A stretch of DNA of 64,000 bases from Grimontia celer (lineage in GTDB: Bacteria; Pseudomonadota; Gammaproteobacteria; Enterobacterales; Vibrionaceae): assembly GCF_900055185.1 (NCBI RefSeq), contig NZ_FIZX01000008.1, forward strand, positions 1 to 64,000, given 5' to 3'. Positions 45,546 through 54,095 of the stretch are shown in pieces. Position 1 is the stretch's first letter, and every line of letters starts with the position of its first letter. Made by a program: the position numbers and the translations under genes. A model generated the notes under the pieces. It did no database searches and was not told the DNA's origin. It worked only from the letters and a program-made list of their open reading frames with translations.

Positions 45546-46025
45546 AGTTTAATCACTTTGGGGTTGGTTGTTTTGGAAATTGGTTCGCGTAATCTTTGCG
45601 TTGTCGGAAGGATACTGACACACGGAACAGGAACTAACGCCACGGAACTTGGCAGCTCAGGAAGAGCAGGTGATGCAAGGATTGTGTTACCAGCAAGGAA
45701 AGCGGATTAGGGACACGGAAGGAACCGTACAGTAAACAGGAAGTTTGCTGGTCAGGAAGACACTTAGGACAACCCGGGATTGGGGGCTTAAGGAATCACT
45801 TCAGGACGAAGTAAAGGACACCCTCAGGATGAGGATGAGAGTCGAGACTGGGAAAGCTCGATGGGTCAAGGTAAGACCGAAGGACACCTCCAGGAAGGAG
45901 AGATAAGGATAACGCTGAAGGAATCAGCTACTGATCAAGGATTGATGCAGGGAGCAAATTTCGTAGCCGGATAGCTGCAAGTAAGACCTTAAGGGCGCGA
46001 CGAAAGTCGCGCCCGTTCTTTTTTG
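45546..46025 (+). ncRNA. csrB: CsrA-sequestering RNA CsrB, copy 2
   Basis: A nearly identical second copy of the CsrB RNA, offset by 792 bp. From the shared GGTTGTTT (44774/45566) to the terminator I see only a few substitutions (for example GTAGTC/GTAATC, TTGTATT/TTGTGTT, CCGCTC/CCGTTC) and no net insertion or deletion. TATAAA at 45534-45539 is a likely -10, putting the start near 45546. The terminator stem is 45993-46014. Sequence before the RNA is diverged between the copies except for the VarA box. Confidence 0.92.
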
Positions 46026-46047
46026 TGCGTTTGGAAAACGAAAAAGA

Positions 46048-46213
46048 TTATACCAATCACAGTAGGTAGGTGATCAGAAATAGCGCAGGAAAAATGCTCG
46101 AGAACAAGGCGAAAAATTTCGATAAGTAGTTATTCTACAATCGAATTTTTCAACGCAGTTATCGGGCATTTTAACAAGCTAGGATGAGCAGATATTTACT
46201 ACGATTGGTATTA
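46048..46213. repeat. palindromic MITE-like repeat, ~165 bp
   Basis: Terminal inverted repeats ATACCAATC (46050-46058) and GATTGGTAT (46203-46211) extend imperfectly as ATACCAATC-N2-AGTA on both sides. The interior is also palindromic: AAAATGCTCGAGAAC mirrors GTTATCGGGCATTTT, and a central GAAAAATTTCGA/TCGAATTTTTC hairpin closes it. I recognise this as a dispersed intergenic repeat common in Vibrionaceae genomes. Its right end reaches into the stop codon of the DUF3301 gene. Confidence 0.75.
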
Positions 46214-46519
46214 CTCCTCTAACACCGGATACGCCGGCATATAAATCTCTTTGATTCGCATCCCTTTCATCACAGCATAGCCCTGATAGCAATCCAATCC
46301 ATTCACAGAAAACTCGAAGTAATAGCGGGTTTGAATATCCAATGGCCCTTTCGGCCAACCAAAAGAATGGCTGCCCCGCGCAATCGAAATTAACTGTACA
46401 TTGGTTTGCTGACATCGACGAACGATATAGTTTTTCGCCAGTTCACTCTGCCGACGTTGTTGCCAGAACAAGCTGGCAACAGTAGCGATAAGTAGTATCC
46501 AAAACAGATCTGCTGTCAT
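46211..46519 (-). CDS. DUF3301 family membrane protein
   Basis: A 102-residue protein with one N-terminal membrane helix (~3-20, ADLFWILLIATVASLFW) then WQQRRQSELAKNYIVRRCQQTNVQLISIARG and a beta-rich RYYFEFSVNGLDCYQGYAVMKG tail, as I recall for DUF3301. Function is unknown. It starts 2 bases after the DUF3549 stop, so the two are co-translated. The TAA stop lies at the right border of the palindromic repeat. Confidence 0.82.
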   Translation of the reverse strand: MTADLFWILLIATVASLFWQQRRQSELAKNYIVRRCQQTNVQLISIARGSHSFGWPKGPLDIQTRYYFEFSVNGLDCYQGYAVMKGMRIKEIYMPAYPVLEE

Positions 46520-46521
46520 TT

Positions 46522-47559
46522 TTATGCCTTAACGGATTGTTGAAGTTGTTTCACGGCATCAAGCAAAGCTGGAGAGGCAGAGCCATGCAGCAGCCCCAAC
46601 ACTTGTGGGCGGAGTGCTGGGATCATGACTAAATCCGCCACCATCTGCTGAAAGAAGGCCTGATCTTTCTGATCAGCAACGGCGATAAGAAAGGCGTCTA
46701 ACAGCGATTCATTCGATAATGCCTGCCAGCAACGCCCTGCAATCGCAATCAACATCTCGCGATGACGAAGCTCTTCGGTTTCCAGCATACTTTCAACGAT
46801 ACGATGCACGACGTCCGGTTTCGCACCAGCCAATGCCCGTACATGGGCGGTGAGAAGGAAGAGATCGGTTTCGTCACCAGACATCATGGCCTGAATTTCT
46901 TCTTCAAGGCGATTTGCCAGTGACTCGGGGATATCACAATGTTCCAGGCAGCCAAGCAGCGCGTATTTAGGTGGCTGTGGCATGTTAGATAACGCCTTAC
47001 GCAATCGCGTTAGATTATTGTGCTTGTCCATGCGCGCACAAAGATCGGCGATTCCCTGAAGTCCAACGCCTTGCCACTCTTCCCAGCCAAGCTCGCCGGA
47101 GGTGTAATGCTGGGCATGGTCATAATACTGACTGGCAGGCTGGTTCAGCTTAGCGGTGAGGAAAGCATGGAATATGGCTTTCTTGTCATCTTGCGGATTA
47201 AAGGTGTACGGATTGGCAGCAAGCTTTTCCTGTTCTTCTTCCGTCGGTGTTTTATCCAGTGTTGCCCCCATGGCTTGCGCCACATATTGGATGAAATCGC
47301 CAAGTGCTGCCTGATTGAGAAGGCCACGTTCATCCAAAGGCATTTTTAAAAACCAAATCCAGGGAGCTTGATTTGGTTGCCAGAAAGCGATGCCGATTTG
47401 CGCATGTTGCTGCGCAGGGAAAGGGTAGGCAATGCGGTTTTCTTCAATCGCCACAAAATCTTTATTACTGATTGGCGTGACGCGTCGGCTGAGATCGAAT
47501 ACCAGAAATTCGCAGTTTGCCTGACTCAATATGGCGTTTAGAGAGAGCGTATTTTCCAT
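46522..47559 (-). CDS. DUF3549 family protein
   Basis: A 345-residue soluble protein that I assign to the DUF3549 family from Vibrio and relatives; it sits between the csrB locus and yqcC-truC. There is an N-terminal alpha/beta part with IGIAFWQPNQAPWIWFLKMPLDERGLLNQAALGDFIQYV. The C-terminal half is helical and repeat-like (~190-340). No catalytic motif is evident and the function is unknown. It is co-transcribed with the DUF3301 gene. Confidence 0.78.
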   Translation of the reverse strand: MENTLSLNAILSQANCEFLVFDLSRRVTPISNKDFVAIEENRIAYPFPAQQHAQIGIAFWQPNQAPWIWFLKMPLDERGLLNQAALGDFIQYVAQAMGATLDKTPTEEEQEKLAANPYTFNPQDDKKAIFHAFLTAKLNQPASQYYDHAQHYTSGELGWEEWQGVGLQGIADLCARMDKHNNLTRLRKALSNMPQPPKYALLGCLEHCDIPESLANRLEEEIQAMMSGDETDLFLLTAHVRALAGAKPDVVHRIVESMLETEELRHREMLIAIAGRCWQALSNESLLDAFLIAVADQKDQAFFQQMVADLVMIPALRPQVLGLLHGSASPALLDAVKQLQQSVKA

Positions 47560-47789
47560 GATGACTTCTAATTCGTGTTGCCTTCATTGGCGGAGAGTGA
47601 AACTGTGTTGAGTTTACCATTCTCGCGCCTGTTGGCGGCGAGGGATTCGTAACAGCGCTTTTCACTGAATGCTTATTAAACGATGAGAATGTGGATTTCA
47701 GATCGTTCGGTATTGATTAGTGATATGCTTGCGCCAGTTAGAGATTTCAACCCATTGGACGCAAAAGCGGTTAAAAGAGAGCAATTTCT

Positions 47790-48110
47790 ATGAGCAAACA
47801 CGAAAAAGTCGGTACCTTGCTGTTGGCACTCAAAGACACGCTAGAAGTGCATGGTCATTGGCAAAGTGAGCCTCCCTCGAGCGAGGCTCTTTCAAGTGTC
47901 GAGCCTTTCGCGGTTGATACTTTGAGTTGTGCTGAATGGCTGCAATGGATTTTTATCCCCAAAATGGCGTTCCTGTTGCAACAGGGCCAGCCTTTGCCTG
48001 AATCATTCTCTATCGCTCCTTATGTGGAAGAAGCCATGCGTGGTCAGGAAGGGCATGCTGACATTACTCGTGTTTCGATGGACATTGATGCTCTGTTTAC
48101 ACCGCAATAA
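47790..48110 (+). CDS. yqcC: YqcC family protein (DUF446)
   Basis: A 106-residue helical protein of the YqcC family: LLLALKDTLEVHGHWQSEPPSSEALSSVEPFAVDTLSCAEWLQWIFIPKMAFLL and LPESFSIAPYVEEAM. Function is unknown. It lies 11 bases upstream of truC, as in E. coli, so it belongs to the same operon. The 230-bp gap before it shows no other feature. Confidence 0.9.
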   Translation: MSKHEKVGTLLLALKDTLEVHGHWQSEPPSSEALSSVEPFAVDTLSCAEWLQWIFIPKMAFLLQQGQPLPESFSIAPYVEEAMRGQEGHADITRVSMDIDALFTPQ

Positions 48111-48121
48111 CTGCTTTTAAG

Positions 48122-48853
48122 ATGCAAACTGAACTAGAAATAATTTATCGTGATGAGTGGCTGATTGCCGTCAACAAGCCTTCAGGTATGTTGGTACACC
48201 GCTCTTGGCTCGACAAAGGCGAAACCCGCTTTGTGATGCAAACCCTGCGGGACCAAATTGGTCAGCATGTTTTTCCACTTCACCGATTGGATCGCCCAAC
48301 CTCCGGTGTTTTGCTTTTCGCGCTATCCTCCGAAATGGCTTCACAAATGATGCCAAAGTTTGCCGGGCGCGACATTCACAAAACCTATCATGCGGTTGTT
48401 CGTGGCTGGATCAAAGAGGGCGCAACACTGGATTATCCGCTCAAAGAAGAGCTGGATAAGGTGGCTGATAAATTTTCCACTGCTGAGCCTGAAGCCAAAG
48501 AGGCGGTGACTGAGTACCGACCGGTTGCTCATGCGGAGTTACCGATCCCAATGGGACGTTACCAAAGCTGCCGCTACACGTTAGTGGAAATGAAACCGCA
48601 TACCGGTCGTAAGCATCAGCTACGCCGTCATATGCATCACTTGAGTCATCATATTGTGGGTGATGTGAATCATGGTGATGGCAGGCACAATCGCCTGTTT
48701 CGTCAGGAATTCGAATGCCACCAATTGTTGCTTCATGCGTCACGCACGGAGTTTCAGCATCCGGTAACGGGTGAAAACATGGTGATTGAGGCCAAAGTAG
48801 ATGATGTTTGGCAACGGGTATTGGAAGGCTTGGGGTGGGGCAAAGTGCTCTGA
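48122..48853 (+). CDS. truC: tRNA pseudouridine(65) synthase TruC
   Basis: TruC isomerises U65 of certain tRNAs to pseudouridine. The 243-residue protein is an RluA-type synthase. It has the catalytic Asp in FPLHRLDRPTSGVLLFA (~57), NKPSGMLVHRS near the start and TGRKHQLRRHMHHLSHHIVGDVNHGDG near the end. No S4 domain is present. ATG 48122 is preceded by TTTTAAG. A strong terminator follows. Confidence 0.93.
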   Translation: MQTELEIIYRDEWLIAVNKPSGMLVHRSWLDKGETRFVMQTLRDQIGQHVFPLHRLDRPTSGVLLFALSSEMASQMMPKFAGRDIHKTYHAVVRGWIKEGATLDYPLKEELDKVADKFSTAEPEAKEAVTEYRPVAHAELPIPMGRYQSCRYTLVEMKPHTGRKHQLRRHMHHLSHHIVGDVNHGDGRHNRLFRQEFECHQLLLHASRTEFQHPVTGENMVIEAKVDDVWQRVLEGLGWGKVL

Positions 48854-48862
48854 GGAAGAGCG

Positions 48863-48896
48863 GGTCTCAGGATCCGATATCCTGAGACCTTTTTTC
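48863..48896 (+). terminator. terminator of truC
   Basis: A perfect 11-bp stem, 48863-48873 with 48879-48889, loop CCGAT, then six T residues. It abuts the stop codon of the convergent DUF3461 gene. Confidence 0.92.
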
Positions 48897-49273
48897 TAGA
48901 GTTTTTCCAGATCGGCTTCGATCTCTGCGATCTTGCTGGCAACCACTTTTTCCAGATGGCGAAGGTCACGAAGGATCTTCTTCTTGGTGTCTTGCTCGCT
49001 TTGTTCCTGGCGAACGATCTTATCCAGCTCATCTACCACCAATGACAAGCTGCGGTTGATCTCTGTGACTTCGCGGAAGCGACCGCTACCACTGTCGACG
49101 ACGACATTCTTGCGCTGGCGTGGGTATTTGAACTTCACACTCTTGGCAAACAATTCACCTTTGGCTTTGTGAAAGTAAATCTTCAGCGTGTCTGAATTAG
49201 CTTCCTGACGCAGGGTGTAACGTTCGATGTTCTCTGGATGTTCGATACCGATGTTTTGCAGGTTCTGATACAT
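48896..49273 (-). CDS. DUF3461 family protein
   Basis: A 125-residue protein assigned to the DUF3461 family: [36 protein letters not shown], then [20 protein letters not shown], then a long C-terminal coiled coil (~85-125). It is cytoplasmic; function is unknown. It lies next to truC and glnD. Confidence 0.82.
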   Translation of the reverse strand: MYQNLQNIGIEHPENIERYTLRQEANSDTLKIYFHKAKGELFAKSVKFKYPRQRKNVVVDSGSGRFREVTEINRSLSLVVDELDKIVRQEQSEQDTKKKILRDLRHLEKVVASKIAEIEADLEKL

Positions 49274-49441
49274 AAACTACCCCTCTATTTCGTCAGATCA
49301 GACTACGGTTTCAATCACTTACTGTTCACTTTAGCAGCATCCTTTCTCTAGCCCCAACTACCGATATGATCAATGTCTGAGACTTGTGGTCGAGATCGCC
49401 CAATATGCTGACTGAGCGAAATTCTCCAGTTTCTTATTCCA

Positions 49442-52063
49442 TTAACTTGCGTCATTTAAGGCATCAAATAATGCCTCTCTGAGCGTTTTCTGGACTTCAT
49501 CTGATAAGGCCTGCCGTTCACCGTCAGTGACGATGAAAAAGTCTTCAGCACGCTCACCAATGGTGGTGATTTTTGCAGCCTGCAAGGAAACGCCTTCGCG
49601 GGCGAATACCGCTCCCACCCGCGCCAATAATCCTGGAGTGTCCAGCGCGACCAACTCAAGTAATGTACGTCGCCCCGTGCGGGTTGGAAGGAAAGAGACC
49701 TGTGTTTTCACATTAAAGGCCATCAGCTTACGTGAAGCACGTTTGACCGGAATGGTAATCGGCCCGTCCTGAATGAGCGCCAGTGTGACACCCTCGCGGA
49801 TTTTTTCATGGCGATCTGATTGTATGGCTTCGTTGTGTGAGTCCAGCACCATGAAAGTATCCAGCGCAAAACCATCTTTACTGGTCATGATCTGCGCATC
49901 GTGAACGCTGAGGTTTTTCTTATCAAGTGCGGCCACCACTCGGGCAAACAGGCTTGGTCTGTCCTTGCTATAAACGAAAATCTCTGTACCGCCGCGGGTG
50001 GCATTTTTGCTCACCAGCACCAAAGGATCATCACCTTCGTGGCTGAGGATATGCTCGCTGTGCCAGGCAATTTGTTTGTGGGTATGGCGCAAAAAGTAAT
50101 CTGCTTTAAAACGTTGCCAAAGCAGTTCAATTTCGCGTGGTGTGTGTCCGTTTTTCCGCAGTAGCGCCGAAGCGAGATGTTGGTTGTGACGAATGCGCTC
50201 ACGGATGTCTGGCGGATTTTCCAAACCGCGGCGTAGCGCTTTTTGGGTGGAGTAGTAAAGCTCCGCCAAAAGAGTGCGCTTCCAACTATTCCAAAGCTCT
50301 GGGTTGGTGGCGTTGATATCGGCCACCGTCAAACAAATCAGGTAGTCGAGACGCTCTTCATCACGTACCTTTTGCGCAAATTCGGTGATAACCTCCGGAT
50401 CATAAATATCACGGCGTTGGGCGGTGACAGACATCAGGAGGTGGTTACCGACCAGCCAGCTGACAAGGTTTGCCTCTGGGCGAGAGAATCCGTGGTCAAT
50501 ACAGAAAGTATATGCTTGTTCTGCACCAATCTCTGAGTGGTCGCCACCGCGGCCTTTACCGATGTCATGGAAAATCGCTGCGAGAAGCAAAAGCTCAGGC
50601 TTGGCGAGGCGAGGGTATACATCGCAACATATAGGATGTTTCTCGCGGTTTTCCTCGTAGCTATAGCCGTTGATGTGCTTGAGCAGACGGATGGTGTGTT
50701 CGTCCACGGTGTAGGCGTGAAAGAGGTCAAATTGCATTTGGCCGACAATCTGACTCCATTGTGGTAAATACGCAGATAACACGCCGTGCTTGTGCATCAA
50801 GGGAAAGGCTTTGTGTAGCGCATTTGGGTGCCGGGTCAGCGAGATGAATTTCTCTTTCGCTTCTGGCACATCGCACAGAAAACGGTTCAAACGACGGCGA
50901 GCGGTGCGAAGTTGCCTGAGTGTCGGCGCTGAAATCGATTCAATCGACTTGTCATTGGCAATGTGTAGGAACATATCAATGATGGTGTCAGGACGTGCCT
51001 GGAACAACGCAGGCTTGCGCGCTTCAATCTGACGACCATGACGTTGGAAGTCATCGCTCAGCACCTCAATGGTTTTACTGTCTGGCTCGTTTTCAATTGC
51101 CTGTGCAAACAGACGGATCAGCATTTTATTGAGCTCAGAGACTCTTCCCAATGTGCGGTAGAAGTCTTTCATCATTAGCTCGATGCCACGGTTTCCTTCA
51201 CCTTGGTAACCGAGAGTTTCAGCAACAGATGGCTGATGAGCGAAGGTCAGGCGGTTATCGTAGCGACGAAGCTCAAGGTGAAGGGCGAAGCGGATGCGCC
51301 AAAGCATGGTCTGACATTCATCCAGTTCCCGAAATTCAGCATCGGTTAGAAAACCGTACTTACTCATTTCACGCAGGCTGGTGGCACCGAAGTGACGGCG
51401 GGCAATCCAGCTTAAGGTGTGAATATCACGAAGGCCACCTGGACTCGATTTGATGTCTGGCTCCAGATTGTAGGCTGTGTCGTGGTATCGAGCATGGCGT
51501 TCTTTTTGCTCTTTGACTTTGGCCTTGAAGAACCTTTCACTGGGCCAGAATTGCTCTGAATGAATACGGTTTTTCAGTTCATGGAAGATTCTCTCACTGC
51601 CACACAGCAAACGGGCTTCTTGCAAGTTGGTGGCGACAGTTAAATCGTCTAACCCTACATCCATACATTCAGAAAGGGTGCGTACAGAATGGCCGACTTC
51701 CAGTTTTAAGTCCCACAGCAGAGTAACGAATTCACTAAGGCGCGCCTGATAGCTTTTATCTATGCCGTTTTCAGAGAGAATCAAAAGGTCGATATCAGAA
51801 AGAGGGTGAAGCTCTCTGCGTCCGTAACCGCCAACGGCAATCAGTGAAAGGTTGGGATGATGGTGGAATTCAAAATGTTGCCACAGCCTTTCGAGTACGG
51901 CATCAATGTAATCAGAACGCTGGTATACCAAATCTGTCACAGATGCTCGGTCGAGAAACGCCATCTTCTGTTGGTCGGCAAACAGTGCGAGCTGATTTTT
52001 GAGCTCGGTTAGATTGAGCTGCTCAGCAGTCAGTTCATTAGGCGAGAGCAAAATGTCGTTCAT
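49442..52063 (-). CDS. glnD: PII uridylyltransferase/uridylyl-removing enzyme
   Basis: GlnD senses glutamine and uridylylates or deuridylylates PII proteins to control nitrogen assimilation. The 873-residue protein has the nucleotidyltransferase motif GGYGRRELHPLSDIDLL (~78-94, Asp90/Asp92). The HD hydrolase domain has FHDIGKGRGGDHSEIG, and two ACT domains lie at the C-terminus (IFVYSKDRPSLFARVVAALD and LVALDTPGLLARVGAVF). ATG 52063 is chosen because AAGGAAG lies just upstream; the longer frame to 52153 runs into map. A terminator separates it from map. Confidence 0.95.
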   Translation of the reverse strand: MNDILLSPNELTAEQLNLTELKNQLALFADQQKMAFLDRASVTDLVYQRSDYIDAVLERLWQHFEFHHHPNLSLIAVGGYGRRELHPLSDIDLLILSENGIDKSYQARLSEFVTLLWDLKLEVGHSVRTLSECMDVGLDDLTVATNLQEARLLCGSERIFHELKNRIHSEQFWPSERFFKAKVKEQKERHARYHDTAYNLEPDIKSSPGGLRDIHTLSWIARRHFGATSLREMSKYGFLTDAEFRELDECQTMLWRIRFALHLELRRYDNRLTFAHQPSVAETLGYQGEGNRGIELMMKDFYRTLGRVSELNKMLIRLFAQAIENEPDSKTIEVLSDDFQRHGRQIEARKPALFQARPDTIIDMFLHIANDKSIESISAPTLRQLRTARRRLNRFLCDVPEAKEKFISLTRHPNALHKAFPLMHKHGVLSAYLPQWSQIVGQMQFDLFHAYTVDEHTIRLLKHINGYSYEENREKHPICCDVYPRLAKPELLLLAAIFHDIGKGRGGDHSEIGAEQAYTFCIDHGFSRPEANLVSWLVGNHLLMSVTAQRRDIYDPEVITEFAQKVRDEERLDYLICLTVADINATNPELWNSWKRTLLAELYYSTQKALRRGLENPPDIRERIRHNQHLASALLRKNGHTPREIELLWQRFKADYFLRHTHKQIAWHSEHILSHEGDDPLVLVSKNATRGGTEIFVYSKDRPSLFARVVAALDKKNLSVHDAQIMTSKDGFALDTFMVLDSHNEAIQSDRHEKIREGVTLALIQDGPITIPVKRASRKLMAFNVKTQVSFLPTRTGRRTLLELVALDTPGLLARVGAVFAREGVSLQAAKITTIGERAEDFFIVTDGERQALSDEVQKTLREALFDALNDAS

Positions 52064-52075
52064 TGTCTTCCTTGA

Positions 52076-52102
52076 TAAAAAAAGTCGGCACATTGGCCGA
52101 CT
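52076..52102 (-). terminator. terminator between map and glnD
   Basis: AGTCGGC (52083-52089) pairs with GCCGACT (52096-52102). The minus-strand tail is TTTTTTT. glnD therefore may depend partly on read-through or its own promoter within map. Confidence 0.8.
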
Positions 52103-52115
52103 CTTATTTTTCACA

Positions 52116-52913
52116 TTATGCGTTGTTAAGAATGCGAGGCAGTTTTTCCTCACTGCGCAAGGTCAGGATTTCGCAACCCGTCTCTGTCACCAAAATCGTG
52201 TGTTCCCATTGCGCTGATTTCTTGCCATCAACGGTGTATACCGTCCAGCCGTCGTCGTCGTCCAACAGCGTACCGAATTTACCCGCATTGATCATAGGCT
52301 CAATGGTAAAGCACATACCCGCTTTGATGACGGTGCGGTCACTGTTCTTGTAGTGTACGACTTGCGGCTCTTCATGGAACTCAGCACCAATGCCGTGACC
52401 GCAGTAGTCTTTTACGATTGAGTAGCGACGAGGGCGGCTTTTAATGAACTTCTGGATTTCAGTGCCGATGTCGCCAATGCGCGCACCGGGTTTCACTTTT
52501 TTCAGTGCTTGGTAAAGACTTTCCTGTGCAGCGTGGCACAGTGCTTTGTCTTCAGCAGAAACGTCACCCACCAGGAACATCTTAGAAGTGTCACCGTGGT
52601 AACCGTCTTTAATAACAGTGATGTCGATATTGATGACATCGCCATCTTTCAACACGTCAGTTTTGTTCGGGATGCCGTGACAAACAACGTGGTTGATTGA
52701 TGTACAGATTGACTTTGGAAAGCCATGGTAGTTGAGCGGTGCTGGGATCGCTTGCTGTGTCTCTGTGATGTATTTGTGGCAAATATCATCCAGCTCTTCA
52801 GTCGTCACACCCGCTTTCACATGCGGTTCGATCATCTCAAGCACTTCTGCCGCAAGGCGACCGGCCTCACGCATTTTTTCGATTTCTTCAGCCGATTTAA
52901 TAGTGGCGCTCAT
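52116..52913 (-). CDS. map: methionine aminopeptidase type I
   Basis: Map removes the initiator methionine from nascent proteins. The 265-residue protein is type I. Metal ligands are in INIDITVIKDGYHGDTSKMF (two Asp), GHGIGAEFHEEPQVVHY (His), FTIEPMIN (Glu) and WEHTILVTETG (Glu). It is divergent from rpsB, as in E. coli, with about 320 bp between the starts, most of which is the rpsB promoter and leader. Confidence 0.96.
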   Translation of the reverse strand: MSATIKSAEEIEKMREAGRLAAEVLEMIEPHVKAGVTTEELDDICHKYITETQQAIPAPLNYHGFPKSICTSINHVVCHGIPNKTDVLKDGDVINIDITVIKDGYHGDTSKMFLVGDVSAEDKALCHAAQESLYQALKKVKPGARIGDIGTEIQKFIKSRPRRYSIVKDYCGHGIGAEFHEEPQVVHYKNSDRTVIKAGMCFTIEPMINAGKFGTLLDDDDGWTVYTVDGKKSAQWEHTILVTETGCEILTLRSEEKLPRILNNA

Positions 52914-53050
52914 TGCTTTCTCTCAGTTGGCTCCCTTATGTGATACATCAAGGGAGGAATTGACTGCTATTACTACATATTATCAATCGCATCGCCATGT
53001 GGGAACCTTACCCGGCGACTCACTGACTTTTTTATGCTGGATTCTAAGGC

Positions 53051-53074
53051 ACTTTTTATGGTATAAAGCGCGCC
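53051..53074 (+). promoter_or_regulatory. rpsB promoter with GC-rich discriminator
   Basis: An extended -10, TGG-TATAAA (53059-53067), is followed at once by GCGCGCC, a GC-rich discriminator typical of promoters under stringent (ppGpp/DksA) control. The -35 is poor. The same arrangement is known for E. coli rpsB. Confidence 0.7.
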
Positions 53075-53235
53075 GAAATACGCCTTAATGGTTAATCGGG
53101 TCTTCCGGTTCTGTTTAGGTGGTTTCGACAAACACTTATTTTTTAACACACACACATATCGGCACATGCTCCGGGGTGCCCTTTGCGGGTCGGATGTATG
53201 GGATATGTGGAGGCCTAACCCCAAGAGGAATTAAA
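53075..53235 (+). promoter_or_regulatory. rpsB leader, S2 autoregulatory RNA
   Basis: The 160-base untranslated leader carries the conserved block CTCCGGGGTGCCCTTTGCGG...GGTCGGATGTATGGG...GGAGGCCTAACCCC. GGGGT and ACCCC can pair. This resembles the gammaproteobacterial rpsB leader through which ribosomal protein S2 represses rpsB-tsf translation. The match is from memory of E. coli. The open frame extending from 53119 through this leader is not the S2 start. Confidence 0.72.
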
Positions 53236-53964
53236 ATGGCTACTGTTTCAATGCGCGACATGCTGAAAGCTGGTGTTCACTTCGGTCACCAGACTCGTTA
53301 CTGGAACCCTAAGATGAAGCCGTTCATCTTCGGTGCACGTAACAAGGTTCATATCATCAACCTAGAAAAAACTGTACCAATGTTCAACGACGTACTGGCT
53401 GAGCTGACCAAAGTTGGTGAGCGTAAGGGTAAAGTACTGTTCGTTGGTACTAAGCGTGCCGCTAGCGAATCTGTAAAAGCAGCAGCAGAAAGCTGTGATC
53501 AGTACTACGTGAACAACCGTTGGTTGGGCGGTATGCTGACTAACTGGAAAACTGTTCGCCAGTCAATCAAACGTCTGAAAGATCTGGAAACTCAGTCAAC
53601 TGACGGTACTTTCGAGAAGCTGACTAAGAAAGAAGCTCTGATGCGCACCCGTGAAATGGAGAAACTTGAGAAGTCTCTGGGCGGTATCAAAAACATGGGC
53701 GGTCTGCCAGACGCACTGTTCGTAATCGACGCTGATCACGAGCACATTGCTATTAAAGAAGCAAACAACCTGGGTATCCCAGTGTACGCGGTAGTTGATA
53801 CCAACTCTGACCCAGACGGCGTTGACTTCGTTATCCCAGGTAACGACGACGCGATTCGCGCAGTTCAACTGTACCTGAACGCTGCAGCTCAGTCATACAC
53901 TGAAGGCCGTAGCCAGGACATCGTAGCTCAAGCAGAAGACGAGCTGGTTGAAGTCGCTGAATAA
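53236..53964 (+). CDS. rpsB: ribosomal protein S2
   Basis: A 242-residue S2 protein of the small ribosomal subunit: [49 protein letters not shown] and [14 protein letters not shown] are family signatures. ATG 53236 follows AAGAGGAATTAAA and matches the E. coli start. It is first in rpsB-tsf, with strong codon bias toward highly expressed genes. Confidence 0.98.
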   Translation: MATVSMRDMLKAGVHFGHQTRYWNPKMKPFIFGARNKVHIINLEKTVPMFNDVLAELTKVGERKGKVLFVGTKRAASESVKAAAESCDQYYVNNRWLGGMLTNWKTVRQSIKRLKDLETQSTDGTFEKLTKKEALMRTREMEKLEKSLGGIKNMGGLPDALFVIDADHEHIAIKEANNLGIPVYAVVDTNSDPDGVDFVIPGNDDAIRAVQLYLNAAAQSYTEGRSQDIVAQAEDELVEVAE

Positions 53965-54035
53965 GACACTTGCTCCTTGTGAGCGTTCTTAGCCATCAGA
54001 CTGTCACAGACAGCACTGTAAGCTAAGTAGGTTAG

Positions 54036-54064
54036 CAGGGGCCAACTATGGGCCCCTGATTTTT
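54036..54064 (+). terminator. rpsB-tsf intercistronic attenuator
   Basis: CAGGGGCC (54036-54043) pairs with GGCCCCTG (54051-54058), followed by ATTTTTA. The hairpin sits between rpsB and tsf and probably reduces tsf transcription relative to rpsB, as in E. coli. Confidence 0.8.
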
Positions 54065-54095
54065 ACCCAAATAGTTTCGAATCGAGGAATGAACA

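Noticed and set aside
53119-53235. Upstream extension of rpsB by 39 residues
   Set aside because: This stretch is the structured S2 leader RNA; the normal S2 N-terminus begins at ATG 53236 with a ribosome site.
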